Positions 44,759 to 54,676 are shown, counted from the stretch's first letter. The stretch is 64,000 nucleotides of DNA from Campylobacter blaseri (GCF_013201895.1 NZ_CP053841.1:682001-746000); one strand, 5' to 3'. Notes: generated by a model from the letters alone, not told the origin. Made by a program: numbers and translations.

Positions 44759-46915
44759 ATGTCTAAAAAAATAAAATTAAATATAGTTGGTATGAGTTGT
44801 GTAAACTGTTCTAATGCTATTGAAAAGGCAACTAAAAAAATTGAAGGCGTTGCCGACTCAAGAGTAAGTTTTACTACAAATACTGGCGAATTTGAAGTAG
44901 ATAGTGAAAATTTAAAAAATCAAATTATTCAAAAAATTGAAAAATTAGGTTTTGAAGTAGCTACTGATTATGAAGATTTACAACTTAAAAAGCAAAAAGC
45001 TCTTAAAGCTCTTAGAATTAAGCTTATTAGTGCATTTTTTTTGATGCTTGCTGTTATGATTCTTCATATGTTTATAAAACATAGTTTTATAAACTCATTT
45101 CTTCAGTTTGTTTTAACAACTATCATTGTTTTTTATTGTGGAAAAAGCTTTTTTGTCCATGCATATGGCTCTTTAAAAAATAGAAACTATGATATGAATG
45201 TGCTTATAGCCTTAGGTGTTGGATCTGCGTATCTATACTCTAGTTTTGTATTTTTGTTTCCACACTTAGTTGATAGCAAATTTAACTATGTATATTTTGA
45301 ATCAGCTGCTATGATAGTATTTTTTATACTACTTGGTAAATATTTAGAAGAGAACTCTAAAGCAAAGGCTAATGATTATATAAAATCACTTTTAAATCTA
45401 GCTCCAAAAACAGCTACTCTTTTAAATAGTGATGGTACAACTAAAGATATTTTGGTAGAAAACTTAAATATAGGCGATATAGTAGTTGTAAAAAGTGGAA
45501 CCAATATCCCTTGTGATGGTGTTGTTGTTAGCGGAGGAGCAGAGGTTGATACCTCAGCTTTAACAGGTGAATTTTTGCCTGTGTATAAAAAATTTGGTGA
45601 TAGTGTAAATGCTGGATTTTTAAACACAAATGGTTTTATAAATATAGAAGTAACAAAAGCTAATCACGAAACGATGATAGCAAGGATTACTAAGCTTTTA
45701 AGCGAAGCAAGTGCTAAAAAAATGCCAGTGGCAAGACTTGCTGATAAAGTTGCAAATATTTTTGTTCCAATAGTTGTTGCTATAGCTATATTAACTTTTA
45801 TAACTTGGGTTGTTTTTGGAAATGCTTATTATGGAGTGATGACTTCAATATCTGTTTTGGTTATATCTTGCCCTTGTGCTCTAGGGCTTGCTGTTCCAAT
45901 CTCAATAGTTTGTGCTATTTCAAATTTAGCTAAAAATGGGGTTTTAGTTAGAAACCCAGAAGTTCTTGAAATACTTAGAGATACTAAAAATGTCTTTTTT
46001 GATAAAACAGGAACTTTAACAAATGGCAAAATTTCAGTATACACAACAAATTTAGATAATCAAAATTTAAAAGAGGTAGCTGAGGTTGAAATGCTTAGTG
46101 AACACCTAATATCAAAAGCGATTGTAAAATATGCAGAAGATAAAAACATAAATTTAGATAACTATAAAGGTGAGTATGAAAATATAGTTGGTATGGGAAT
46201 TAAGAGCGATAATCTTTTAATAGGTAGCGAAGCATTTTTAATTAAAAACAATGTGAGTATAGATGAGAAACAGAAAAATGAGTATTTAAAGTTTTTAAAA
46301 AATGGACTTGGGACTGTTTTGGTTGCTAAAGATAGTAAATATCTAGGATATATAGTGTTAGAAGATACCATTAGAAAAAGTGCAAAAGAAAGTATACAAA
46401 AGTTAAATATTGAAGAGAAAAATACTATAATGCTTACAGGTGATAATGAAAATATCGCTAAATACATATCAAAAGAGCTTGGTATTAAAAAAGTTTACTC
46501 TGGTGTTTTGCCTGAAGAGAAATTTAATATAATTAAAGAGCATAAAAATAGCGGTAAAACTATTTTTGTTGGTGATGGTATTAATGATGTTTTATCTTTA
46601 AAAGAGGCTGATTGTGGTATAGCTATGAATAGCGGTACAGACATAGCAAAAAGCACCGGAGATATTTTGCTTATAAATAATGACTTAAGTGGAGTTATAA
46701 AACTTATAAAAATTTCAGAAAGAACAATGAATACAATAAAACAAAATCTTTTTTGGGCTTTTATATATAATATTATTTGTATTCCTATTGCAGCAGGAAT
46801 TTTATACCCTATAAATGGAACTTTGCTTGAGCCTCATTTTGCAGCTTTAGCTATGAGTTTTAGCTCTGTAACTGTAGTTTTAAACTCACTTAGACTAAAA
46901 TTTTATAAAGTTTAA
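44759..46915 (+). CDS. copA: Copper-translocating P1B-type ATPase CopA
   Basis: Exports Cu(I) across the inner membrane with ATP. 718 residues: one N-terminal HMA domain (NIVGMSCVNCSNAIEKATKK), eight membrane helices, actuator motif VDTSALTGEFLPV, transport motif ISCPCALGLAVP (CPC), phosphorylation site FFDKTGTLTNGK, MLTGDNENIAKYI and VGDGINDVLSLKEADCGIAM. The HP nucleotide motif is reduced: SEHLISKAIVKYAED shows EH rather than HP, a variation worth noting. It pairs with the chaperone gene. A hairpin ends the operon. Confidence 0.94.
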   Translation: MSKKIKLNIVGMSCVNCSNAIEKATKKIEGVADSRVSFTTNTGEFEVDSENLKNQIIQKIEKLGFEVATDYEDLQLKKQKALKALRIKLISAFFLMLAVMILHMFIKHSFINSFLQFVLTTIIVFYCGKSFFVHAYGSLKNRNYDMNVLIALGVGSAYLYSSFVFLFPHLVDSKFNYVYFESAAMIVFFILLGKYLEENSKAKANDYIKSLLNLAPKTATLLNSDGTTKDILVENLNIGDIVVVKSGTNIPCDGVVVSGGAEVDTSALTGEFLPVYKKFGDSVNAGFLNTNGFINIEVTKANHETMIARITKLLSEASAKKMPVARLADKVANIFVPIVVAIAILTFITWVVFGNAYYGVMTSISVLVISCPCALGLAVPISIVCAISNLAKNGVLVRNPEVLEILRDTKNVFFDKTGTLTNGKISVYTTNLDNQNLKEVAEVEMLSEHLISKAIVKYAEDKNINLDNYKGEYENIVGMGIKSDNLLIGSEAFLIKNNVSIDEKQKNEYLKFLKNGLGTVLVAKDSKYLGYIVLEDTIRKSAKESIQKLNIEEKNTIMLTGDNENIAKYISKELGIKKVYSGVLPEEKFNIIKEHKNSGKTIFVGDGINDVLSLKEADCGIAMNSGTDIAKSTGDILLINNDLSGVIKLIKISERTMNTIKQNLFWAFIYNIICIPIAAGILYPINGTLLEPHFAALAMSFSSVTVVLNSLRLKFYKV

Positions 46916-46926
46916 AAAATGCTTAA

Positions 46927-46971
46927 AAGATAAAGATGGGCTATGTAAAGTTCATAAGCTATCTTTATCTT
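46927..46971. terminator. Hairpin between copA and the convergent small membrane protein
   Basis: An 11-bp outer stem AAGATAAAGAT (46927-46937) and ATCTTTATCTT (46961-46971), with partial pairing inside. It lies between two convergent stops and probably acts both ways. Confidence 0.6.
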
Positions 46972-46978
46972 AAATAAT

Positions 46979-47317
46979 TTATTTTTTATTTTTAATCAAA
47001 ATTATAGAGATTTGAATTAAAAAAGATAATATTGACAAATATATTAAAAACTCATAAGTGTTAAATGGTTTGAAATAACTGGTAAATCCTATTTCCTTAT
47101 TTAATAATAGAAAAATATATGAAGATATAAAACTAATTAAATTTCCTAATATTATTTTAAGTATTTTATTCTCTTTTGTACAAAATAGATATATTATAAA
47201 TAGTATAAAGCCTAAATAAAGATATAAAATCCCATGTTTAAAATCACCTAGCATTCCTATATATAGATAAGGGATGGAAGATATTGCAAATAGTAATATA
47301 TAATTTAGCTGTTTAAT
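46979..47317 (-). CDS. Small membrane protein, probable ATT start
   Basis: The reading frame is open from 47326 down to 46979. The first ATG (47254) gives 91 residues but has AGGA touching the codon, which is too close. Upstream the frame stays coding in character and reaches ATT at 47315-47317, preceded by CTAAGGAAATTAC: a good AAGGA site six bases away. From there the protein is 112 residues with four helices, opening KQLNYILLFAISSIPYLYIG, then MLGDFKHGILYLYLGFILFI, a natural-looking membrane protein start. ATT starts are rare (infC is the known case), so a mutated ATG is the alternative. I do not know the family or function. Confidence 0.6.
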   Translation of the reverse strand: MKQLNYILLFAISSIPYLYIGMLGDFKHGILYLYLGFILFIIYLFCTKENKILKIILGNLISFISSYIFLLLNKEIGFTSYFKPFNTYEFLIYLSILSFLIQISIILIKNKK

Positions 47318-47457
47318 GTAATTTCCTTAGCTCAAATAGATAGAAGATAATATAAAAAATATTGTAAATAAAATTTAAATTTTATTTACAATCTATAATA
47401 ATAAATTTAATATTTAATGCTAATATTCTAATATTATTTTATTTAAAGGATTTAAGA

Positions 47458-47817
47458 ATGAAAAAAATTTTAATTTCATCTTTTGCAGCTCTTGCGCTAC
47501 TAACAGGTTGTGCTAATACTACTACACAAAATGAAGCACCAGTTATGAAAGTTGAAAACGTTGAGGTTATAGAATTTCAAGCAGATCAAGACCAAAATTA
47601 TAAAGCCACTTTAAAGTCAAGTGATATGTTTAATACTGCTATGTTTATGGATAGCAAGGGTAATAAATATAATCTTAAAGCTATGCCAGCTGGTAGCGGA
47701 ACTATGTTAGGAAATGATGAGGGCGTATCTGTTCACTTTTCAAAAGGCGAAGGCATTATAACACTAGGAAAGGGACAAAAAGATATATTCGTATCTTATG
47801 ATGAGAAAAGTATGTAA
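47458..47817 (+). CDS. Lipoprotein, possibly MliC-like
   Basis: 119 residues. A lipoprotein signal peptide ends in the lipobox ALLTGC, with Cys20 as the acylated residue. The mature part is small and beta-rich: NKYNLKAMPAGSGTMLGNDE followed by GVSVHFSKGEGIITLG vaguely resembles the membrane-bound lysozyme inhibitor (MliC) fold, but the disulfide cysteines of MliC are absent, so the call is weak. It is a single gene with ribosome site AAAGGA and a palindromic terminator. Confidence 0.75.
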   Translation: MKKILISSFAALALLTGCANTTTQNEAPVMKVENVEVIEFQADQDQNYKATLKSSDMFNTAMFMDSKGNKYNLKAMPAGSGTMLGNDEGVSVHFSKGEGIITLGKGQKDIFVSYDEKSM

Positions 47818-47830
47818 TTTTTAAAAAGTG

Positions 47831-47856
47831 TTTTGGTAAATTTAAATTTACCAAAA
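47831..47856. terminator. 26-bp perfect palindrome between convergent genes
   Basis: TTTTGGTAAATTT and its complement without a loop, 14 bases past the lipoprotein stop and 17 bases past the binding-protein stop on the other strand. A bidirectional terminator. Confidence 0.65.
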
Positions 47857-47872
47857 CATATATTATCTAATA

Positions 47873-48691
47873 TTATCCAAATGCACTATAAACATCATCA
47901 ACTAAAAAATATTTTCTATCAATTGTTCCCTTATAATGTATTTTAAAAGTTTCATCATATGCTTTTTTGAAAAAGTTTTCTTTGCTTAATTCTATAATTT
48001 TTTTATTGATAATATCAACCAATTCTTTATTTCCTTTTTGAACTGCGACCGCTATATAGTCTGGTTTACTAACATGTTTATTTGTGACTGTATATTTGTT
48101 GTCAATTACTTCTAAATTTGCCAAAGAAAATACAGTATGGAAATACCCATCTGCCTCATTGTTTTTGAGTTTTTGAAAACAATCATAAGTATTTTTGCAG
48201 TTTACTATAGTTATTGGCTCAAAAATATTTTTATTTTTTTTGATATACTCTTCTGATGTGGTTCCTGGAATCACTAATAATCTTTTATTATAAAAATCAA
48301 CCACTTTTGATAAGCCAGAATCTGCTGGTGCAAGAAATCCTAACATAGTTAGCAAATAAGGTAATGAAACATCAACTAATTTTTCACGTTCTGGCGTTAC
48401 AGAGAAATTTGCAATCATAATATCAGCTTCATTGTTTTGAAGCATTGGAATTCTATCTTTTGCATTAACACCTAATAAAACTATTTTCCCTTTATCTCCT
48501 ACAATGCGTCTACCAATCTCTTTTGCAAGCAATACTTCAAAACCATTGTATTCACCTTGATACTCTTGAGAAAATGGTGGAAAATTTAGTCTTACACCTA
48601 TTCTTATCTCACCTAAATCCTGTATCTCTTTTAAAGTTCGAGAAAATAGCATAGTTGCGACACATAATATTATGCAAAATATTTTTTTCAT
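47873..48691 (-). CDS. Amino-acid-type ABC transporter substrate-binding protein (family 3)
   Basis: 272 residues with a Sec signal peptide (MKKIFCIILCVATMLFSRTL). The mature protein is a family-3 periplasmic binding protein: GEIRIGVRLNFPPFSQEYQG, NGFEVLLAKEIGRRI, LQNNEADIMIANFSVTPERE and LLVIPGTTSEEYIKK. The hinge residues (a D in ADIMIANF, an R in TPERE) suit an alpha-amino-acid ligand, as in PEB1a-type proteins. No permease or ATPase gene is beside it. A 13-T tract lies just upstream of its -10 box. Confidence 0.88.
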   Translation of the reverse strand: MKKIFCIILCVATMLFSRTLKEIQDLGEIRIGVRLNFPPFSQEYQGEYNGFEVLLAKEIGRRIVGDKGKIVLLGVNAKDRIPMLQNNEADIMIANFSVTPEREKLVDVSLPYLLTMLGFLAPADSGLSKVVDFYNKRLLVIPGTTSEEYIKKNKNIFEPITIVNCKNTYDCFQKLKNNEADGYFHTVFSLANLEVIDNKYTVTNKHVSKPDYIAVAVQKGNKELVDIINKKIIELSKENFFKKAYDETFKIHYKGTIDRKYFLVDDVYSAFG

Positions 48692-48738
48692 CTAAACCCT
48701 CCTTTGTGGTAAAATTTATGATTTAAAGAATTAATAGA

Positions 48739-48744
48739 ATTATA
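48739..48744 (-). promoter_or_regulatory. -10 box for the substrate-binding protein gene
   Basis: TATAAT on the minus strand, 48 bases before the ATG. The homopolymer at 48751-48763 occupies the spacer region 7-19 bases further upstream. The 319-base gap to acnB holds this promoter, the acnB promoter (TAAAAT at 48974-48979) and one short coding-like stretch (48795-48854). Confidence 0.45.
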
Positions 48745-48750
48745 ATAAAT

Positions 48751-48763
48751 AAAAAAAAAAAAA
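48751..48763. repeat. Homopolymeric A13 tract (T13 on the minus strand)
   Basis: Thirteen consecutive A bases, the longest homopolymer I noticed in the window, lie in the promoter spacer of the gene at 47873-48691. Such tracts change length by slipped-strand replication. Confidence 0.85.
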
Positions 48764-49010
48764 CAATAGTTTTGCGTTGATTTATTGATTTAGTGCTCAG
48801 GTTTATTTAGAAGATATCACAAAAAGTTTTATTAAAAAATATGGTTATAAATAATTGTTTTTTACAATGAGAAAATTTTATAAATCCATAGTAATAAGTT
48901 TAATTTATTTTATAAGTCCTACATTTACTGTAATATATTTGTGTGATATATTTTAAAATTCATAATTTATTGGTAAAATATATAAAATTAATATTATTAA
49001 GGAACGAGTT

Positions 49011-51563
49011 ATGGATTTTTTTAAAAAATATAAAAAACATGTAGAAGAGAGAAAATCTCTAGGAATTCCTCCACTTCCATTGGATGTAGAACAGACAAAG
49101 CAAATTTGCCAAATGTTAAAAGATGGAGATGATGAACAAGACGAACTTATAAATTTACTTGAAAATCGTGTCAATCCAGGAGTTGATGCTTCTGCTAAGA
49201 TTAAAGCTGAGTTTTTAAATGAAATTTTAAATCATAATTTAGAAGTTAAAGGTATAGATAAAGCAAAAGCAATATCACTTTTAAAAACTATGCTTGGTGG
49301 ATATAATGTTATAGTTTTAATATCCTGTTTAAGTAATAAAGATGAAAATGTAGCGATACTAGCTTCAAAAGCCTTAAAAGACATAATTTTTGTTCATGAT
49401 TATTTTAATGATGTTGCCAATCTTAGTAAGACAAATAAATATGCAAAAGAGGTTATCAAGTCGTGGGCAAATGCTGAGTGGTTTTTAAATAAGCCTGAAA
49501 TTCCAGAAAAAATAGAAGCTATAGTTTTTAAAGTTAGTGGTGAAACAAATACAGATGATTTAAGTCCAGCAAGTGAAGCTTTTACTCGTTCAGACATTCC
49601 ACTTCATGCAAATGCAATGTTAGTTAGAAGGCAGCCAAATAGTTTAGAAAAGATTAAAGAGTTAAAAAAATTAAAAAAATCTTTAGTTTATGTTGGAGAT
49701 GTTGTAGGAACTGGAAGTAGTAGAAAAAGTGGAATTAATTCAATTCAGTGGCATTTTGGAGAAGAGATTGCTGGGGTTCCAAATAAAAAAACAGGTGGCA
49801 TCGTTATAGGCTCAAGTATAGCTCCAATTTTCTTTAATACAGCAGAAGACAGTGGAGCATTACCTATTATAGCTAATGTTGATCTGTTAGAAATGGGTGA
49901 TGAGATTGAAATTTACCCATATAAAGGTGAAATTGTAAAAAATGGAGAAGTTATAAGTAAATTTAAGCTTATACCAAACACTATTTATGATGAAGTTAGA
50001 GCAGGCGGGAGAATTCCACTTATAATTGCAAAATCACTTTGTGTAAAATCAAGAGAATTTTTAGGAATGAGTGCTGAAAATATTTTTATAAAACCAGAAC
50101 AGCCACCAAAAGAAAAAGACAAAGGTTATACATTAGCACAAAAAATAGTAGGAAAAGCATGTGGAATGGATGGCGTTAGAGCAGGTATGTATGTGGAGGC
50201 TCAAACCCTAACAGTTGGTTCACAAGATACGACAGGACCTATGACAAGAGATGAGATAAAAGAACTTGCAAGTTTGGGCTTTGGAGCCGATTTTGTTTTA
50301 CAAAGTTTTTGTCATACTGCAGCTTATCCTAAACCAAGCGACGCTTTAATGTATAAAACATTGCCAAATTTTATAAGTCAAAGAGGAGGAGTTGCTTTAA
50401 GACCAGGAGATGGCGTAATTCATTCATGGCTTAATAGAATGGTTTTACCTGATAGTGTTGGAACGGGTGGAGATTCTCATACTAGATTTCCAATTGGTAT
50501 AAGTTTTCCAGCAGGTAGTGGGCTTGTTGCTTTTGCAGCGGTTTTAGGAATTATGCCACTTAATATGCCTGAGTCTGTTTTGGTTAGATTTAAAGGCAAA
50601 CTTCAACCAGGAATTACTCTTAGAGATTTAGTTAATGCTATTCCATATTATGCTATTAAACAAGGACTTTTAACAGTTAATAAAAAGAATAAAAAAAATA
50701 TATTTGCAGGAAAAGTTTTGGAAATAGAAGGGCTTAATGATTTAAAAGTAGAACAGGCTTTTGAATTAAGCGATGCAAGTGCAGAAAGAAGTGCAGCAGC
50801 TTGCACTATAGCACTTGATAAAGAACCGGTTATTGAGTATATAAAATCAAATATTGTTTTATTAGAAGCTATGATAAAAGATGATTATGAAAGCAAAGAA
50901 ACACTCCAAAGACGAAAAGAAAAAATGGAAAAATGGCTAGAAAATCCAACTCTTTTAAAAGCCGATAAAGATGCAGAGTATGCACAAATTATTGAAATTG
51001 ATATGAATGAGATTAAAGAGCCTATTTTAGCTTGTCCAAATGATCCTGATGATGTTGCAACTTTAAGTGAAATTTTAGAAAACCCAAATAGACCGCATAA
51101 AATTGATGAAGTTTTTGTTGGAAGTTGTATGACAAACATTGGTCATTATAGAGCTTTAGGCGAGGTTTTGAGGGGTGAGGGACAAGTTCCTACAAGACTT
51201 TGGGTAGTTCCACCTACAAAAATGGATGAAAAAGAGCTTAGAGAAGAGGGGTATTACTATTTGTTTGGAGCAGCAGGAGCTAGGACAGAGGTTCCAGGAT
51301 GTTCGTTATGTATGGGTAATCAAGCAAGAGTTAAAGATGGTGCTGTAGTTTTTTCAACCTCAACTAGAAATTTTGATAATAGAATGGGACTTGGGGCAAA
51401 AGTATATTTAGGAAGTTCAGAACTTGCAGCAGTTTGTGCTATACTTGGTAGAATTCCTACAAAAGATGAGTATCTAAATATAGTTCCTAAAAAACTTGCA
51501 GGAAAAGAGAGCGAAGTTTATAAATATCTAAATTTTAATGAGATAGATAATTACTCTTTTTAA
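49011..51563 (+). CDS. acnB: Bifunctional aconitate hydratase 2 / 2-methylisocitrate dehydratase AcnB
   Basis: TCA-cycle isomerisation of citrate to isocitrate; apo-AcnB can bind mRNA. 850 residues in AcnB order: N-terminal HEAT-like domain (about 1-155), swivel domain with [16 protein letters not shown] and [16 protein letters not shown], then the iron-sulfur domain with [34 protein letters not shown] followed by DSHTRFP, and the cluster cysteines in [13 protein letters not shown] and [12 protein letters not shown]. The ATG follows AAGGAACGAGTT, and a hairpin follows the stop. Confidence 0.97.
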   Translation: MDFFKKYKKHVEERKSLGIPPLPLDVEQTKQICQMLKDGDDEQDELINLLENRVNPGVDASAKIKAEFLNEILNHNLEVKGIDKAKAISLLKTMLGGYNVIVLISCLSNKDENVAILASKALKDIIFVHDYFNDVANLSKTNKYAKEVIKSWANAEWFLNKPEIPEKIEAIVFKVSGETNTDDLSPASEAFTRSDIPLHANAMLVRRQPNSLEKIKELKKLKKSLVYVGDVVGTGSSRKSGINSIQWHFGEEIAGVPNKKTGGIVIGSSIAPIFFNTAEDSGALPIIANVDLLEMGDEIEIYPYKGEIVKNGEVISKFKLIPNTIYDEVRAGGRIPLIIAKSLCVKSREFLGMSAENIFIKPEQPPKEKDKGYTLAQKIVGKACGMDGVRAGMYVEAQTLTVGSQDTTGPMTRDEIKELASLGFGADFVLQSFCHTAAYPKPSDALMYKTLPNFISQRGGVALRPGDGVIHSWLNRMVLPDSVGTGGDSHTRFPIGISFPAGSGLVAFAAVLGIMPLNMPESVLVRFKGKLQPGITLRDLVNAIPYYAIKQGLLTVNKKNKKNIFAGKVLEIEGLNDLKVEQAFELSDASAERSAAACTIALDKEPVIEYIKSNIVLLEAMIKDDYESKETLQRRKEKMEKWLENPTLLKADKDAEYAQIIEIDMNEIKEPILACPNDPDDVATLSEILENPNRPHKIDEVFVGSCMTNIGHYRALGEVLRGEGQVPTRLWVVPPTKMDEKELREEGYYYLFGAAGARTEVPGCSLCMGNQARVKDGAVVFSTSTRNFDNRMGLGAKVYLGSSELAAVCAILGRIPTKDEYLNIVPKKLAGKESEVYKYLNFNEIDNYSF

Positions 51564-51571
51564 TATTTTAT

Positions 51572-51603
51572 AATAGTCAAATTCAGCCATAGATTTGACT
51601 ATT
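51572..51603 (+). terminator. Terminator after acnB
   Basis: An 11-bp stem AATAGTCAAAT (51572-51582) and ATTTGACTATT (51593-51603) with a 10-base loop, followed by TTA. Confidence 0.65.
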
Positions 51604-51620
51604 TTACAGTGGAGTGTTTT

Positions 51621-52829
51621 ATGAAATTTATAATGGTTTTTTTGGTATCTTTTACATTTTTATTTTCTAATGTATGTGATGATATAAAAGATAATGTAAG
51701 CTCTTTTTTTGGTGAAGAGAATAACTATAAAAAAGTAGATAAAAATTTAAAATGTACACAGATAATGAATACTTTAAAAAACTTAAAAGATGTATCTTTG
51801 CAAATAAGAGGTGTTAATATAGATTGTGATGGTAGTTATGCTATAGTATATCAGAAAAAATTTCAATTTAAAATATTAAAAGCACTATTGGCACCAGAGA
51901 TATACAAAAAAGATCTTCCTGACGCAGAAACGGCAGATGAAATAACCAATAAAAATAGAGATTATTTTAAAATTTGGTCTATAAAAAGCCTTTATAACTA
52001 CAATAAATTTGCAGAATTTAACTCTCTATATCAAGTAGCTGTTCCAATGCTTGTAGATTACTATGAATATGCTTTTGGATATGATGAGGGAAGTGCTATA
52101 TACTTTGCAAATAGACTTGCCAATGAGTACTTAAATGTCGCAGTAGGGAGCCATAAAGGAAATATACTAATTAGTGATTTAGATAAAAATATAATTAATA
52201 ACACCTTTGATATAAATTTACTTCTTGGTTATCTTTATGAAAATCATCCTTCAAATTTGGAATTAGATAGTGCTTTAAAAACAGCGATTTTAATGAAAAG
52301 AGATAAGGAATTTGTAGATGTGTTGTTAAAATGGGGGGCAAATATAAATAGTGGATATGAGAGTGCTTTGTTTTTTGCATTAAATGATTTAAATATGGTT
52401 ACTTATTTAATAAACAAAGGAGCTAATATAAATTATAAAAATTCGTTTGGAAAAACACCTTTATTTGATGCCGTAGAGCTTAACAATATAGAACTAGTCA
52501 ATTTTTTGATAGATAATGGGGCTAATGTAAATTCAAAAATTATTTCAAATAATGAAAAAATGGGCATTGTTTCAACTATAGGAGATTACACTCCTTTTGG
52601 GCTTTGTGGTTTGGCACATACTTCAAAATCTCTTCTTATGCATGCAGCAAAATATTCAAATTTAGAAATTGTAAAAAAACTTATCGAGCTTGGTGCTAGG
52701 ATAGATGATGTTGATGATTTGGGTTTTAATGCGGCAGATTTTGCCATTATGAATGATGATAAATCAATTCTTACATATCTACATAATATAGGGCTTAAAG
52801 AAAATATACTATTTGGAGAACATTTATGA
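51621..52829 (+). CDS. Exported ankyrin-repeat protein
   Basis: 402 residues. A signal peptide (MKFIMVFLVSFTFLFSNVC) leads into an N-terminal region of about 200 residues with no family I can name (cysteines in VCDD, LKCTQ, NIDCDG). From about 220 there are ankyrin repeats: LKTAILMKRDKEFVDVLLKW, SALFFALNDLNMVTYLINKG, KTPLFDAVELNNIELVNFLI, KSLLMHAAKYSNLEIVKKLI and NAADFAIMNDDKSILTYLHN. The product is expected in the periplasm, where ankyrin proteins are known in Campylobacterota (for example the catalase partner in C. jejuni); the partner is unknown. ATG 51621 with GGAG is chosen over GTG 51609. It shares ATGA with the SDR gene. Confidence 0.87.
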   Translation: MKFIMVFLVSFTFLFSNVCDDIKDNVSSFFGEENNYKKVDKNLKCTQIMNTLKNLKDVSLQIRGVNIDCDGSYAIVYQKKFQFKILKALLAPEIYKKDLPDAETADEITNKNRDYFKIWSIKSLYNYNKFAEFNSLYQVAVPMLVDYYEYAFGYDEGSAIYFANRLANEYLNVAVGSHKGNILISDLDKNIINNTFDINLLLGYLYENHPSNLELDSALKTAILMKRDKEFVDVLLKWGANINSGYESALFFALNDLNMVTYLINKGANINYKNSFGKTPLFDAVELNNIELVNFLIDNGANVNSKIISNNEKMGIVSTIGDYTPFGLCGLAHTSKSLLMHAAKYSNLEIVKKLIELGARIDDVDDLGFNAADFAIMNDDKSILTYLHNIGLKENILFGEHL

Positions 52830-53569
52830 AAAAGACAATTTTTATAACAGGAGCAACTTCTGGTTTTGGAGAAGGTATCGCTAGGATGTTTGCAAAAGAG
52901 GATTATAATTTAATTATCTTAGGAAGAAGGGAAGAAAAACTCAAAAGTTTAAAAAAAGAGTTAAGCTCTACTAAGGTTCATGAAATTTGCTTAGATATTA
53001 GAGATAAAGAAGCCGTTTTTAAAGCTGTTCAGAATTTGCCAGATGAGTTTAAGAATATTGAAATTTTAGTAAATAATGCAGGGCTTGCACTTGGACAAGA
53101 CAAAGTTCAAGATGCTAAGATAGAAGACTTTGAAACTATGGTTGATACAAATATTAAAGGTTTACTGTATACAACAAAGGCAACCTTGCCGTTAATTAGT
53201 AAAAATGGATATATATTTAATATAGGCTCGATAGCGGGTAATTGGCCATATCCAGGCGGAAATGTTTATGGTGCTACAAAAGCTTTTGTGAGACAATTTA
53301 GTTTTAATCTTAGAAATGACTTAGTTGGAACCGGGATTAGAGTTACAAATATTGAGCCAGGGATTGCTAAAACAGAATTTAGTTTAGTTAGGTTTAAAGG
53401 TGATGAAGAGAAAGCAGAGTCAGTTTATGATGGAACAAAATATTTAGTAGCAGATGATATTGCTAAAATAATTCTTGAATGCTCAAAACTTCCACAACAT
53501 GTAAACATAAACTCGCTTGAAGTTATGGCTACAACTCAAACATGGGCAGGATTTGCTTTTGAAAGATAA
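52826..53569 (+). CDS. SDR-family NADP-dependent oxidoreductase (YdfG-like)
   Basis: 247 residues. Cofactor loop [34 protein letters not shown] (the R after LG favours NADP), [14 protein letters not shown], catalytic S in [14 protein letters not shown] and Y-x3-K in [15 protein letters not shown], then [20 protein letters not shown]. The last part is the YdfG signature; YdfG oxidises L-allo-threonine and serine and reduces malonic semialdehyde. It overlaps the ankyrin gene by ATGA, and trmA starts inside its last codons. Confidence 0.92.
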   Translation: MKKTIFITGATSGFGEGIARMFAKEDYNLIILGRREEKLKSLKKELSSTKVHEICLDIRDKEAVFKAVQNLPDEFKNIEILVNNAGLALGQDKVQDAKIEDFETMVDTNIKGLLYTTKATLPLISKNGYIFNIGSIAGNWPYPGGNVYGATKAFVRQFSFNLRNDLVGTGIRVTNIEPGIAKTEFSLVRFKGDEEKAESVYDGTKYLVADDIAKIILECSKLPQHVNINSLEVMATTQTWAGFAFER

Positions 53570-54659
53570 GCATTGTAAATATGTAGGCGAGTGCGGAAGT
53601 TGCACTTTGGATATGCCATATAATGAACAGATAGAGTATAAAAAAGAGATTATAAAGGACAAATTTAAAGAGTTTTACAGTGGGGAATTTGAGCTTTTTA
53701 CATCACAACAAAGTGCTTATAGGATAAGGGCTGAGTTTGGGTTGTATCATGAGGGTAAAGATCTGTTTTATACTATGAATGGCATAAAACAAAGATATCT
53801 CAAAATTGATAGTTGTTCAAAGGTTGATAGTAAAATAGCAAATTTAATGCCTAAGCTTTTAAATGAATTAAAAAATAATGATCTACTTAAATTTAAGGTT
53901 TTCGGCGTTGAGTTTAACACTACAAATAGTGATATTTTAGCTATTTTGCTTTATCATAGAGATATTAATCAAATTAAAAACGAGCTTCAAAATTTAAAAG
54001 AAAAACTAAATATAAATTTGATAGCACGCTCTCGTGGTAAAAAACTTGTTTTTGGAAGTGAAATTTTAAATGAAACTTTGCAAATTAATGGTAAGAAGTA
54101 TTTTTATCAATTTGAAAGCAATGCTTTTATTCAGCCAAATAGATCAGTAAATGAAAAGATAATATCTTGGGTTTTATCAAGCTTGCAAGATACAAAAGAT
54201 CTTTTTGAGATGTATTGTGGCTATGGAAATTTCACAATTCCACTTAGTTTTAAGTTTGAAAATGTTTTAGCAAGTGAGATTAGTAAGAATGCTATTAAAA
54301 ATGCTAAAGAAAATTGTGAAAAAAATAGTGTTAAAAATATAAGTTTTATTAGGATGTCAAGTGAAGAGATTATTAAGGCTTTTAGTGGGCAGGAATTTAA
54401 TAGATTAAAAGATATAAATTTGAGTGAATATAATTTTTCTCATATTTTAGTTGATCCACCAAGAGCAGGGCTTGATGAAAGCGTAACCAAGTTCATAAAA
54501 AATTATGAAAATATAATTTATGTATCGTGCAATCCAGATACTTTATTTGAAAATTTACAAATTTTAACTAAAACTCATAAAGTTATAAAGTTTGCTATTT
54601 TTGACCAATTTCCACACACAAATCATATGGAATGCGGTGTTATTTTAAAAAAATTATAG
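53559..54659 (+). CDS. trmA: tRNA (uracil-5-)-methyltransferase TrmA
   Basis: Forms m5U54 in the T-loop using SAM. 366 residues from TTG 53559, which follows AGGATTTGCTT inside the SDR gene; no ATG fits. The N-terminus ([20 protein letters not shown]) with clustered cysteines is the Campylobacterota TrmA form. [18 protein letters not shown], the SAM motif [27 protein letters not shown], the catalytic cysteine in [15 protein letters not shown] and [14 protein letters not shown] complete the enzyme. The longer frame from 53517 is rejected. Confidence 0.93.
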   Translation: MKDKHCKYVGECGSCTLDMPYNEQIEYKKEIIKDKFKEFYSGEFELFTSQQSAYRIRAEFGLYHEGKDLFYTMNGIKQRYLKIDSCSKVDSKIANLMPKLLNELKNNDLLKFKVFGVEFNTTNSDILAILLYHRDINQIKNELQNLKEKLNINLIARSRGKKLVFGSEILNETLQINGKKYFYQFESNAFIQPNRSVNEKIISWVLSSLQDTKDLFEMYCGYGNFTIPLSFKFENVLASEISKNAIKNAKENCEKNSVKNISFIRMSSEEIIKAFSGQEFNRLKDINLSEYNFSHILVDPPRAGLDESVTKFIKNYENIIYVSCNPDTLFENLQILTKTHKVIKFAIFDQFPHTNHMECGVILKKL

Positions 54660-54676
54660 AAAATAAGGTATAATTA

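Noticed and set aside
53517-53558. A longer start for trmA inside the SDR gene
   Set aside because: The added residues are an out-of-frame reading of the SDR C-terminus, and TTG 53559 has AGGA at good spacing.
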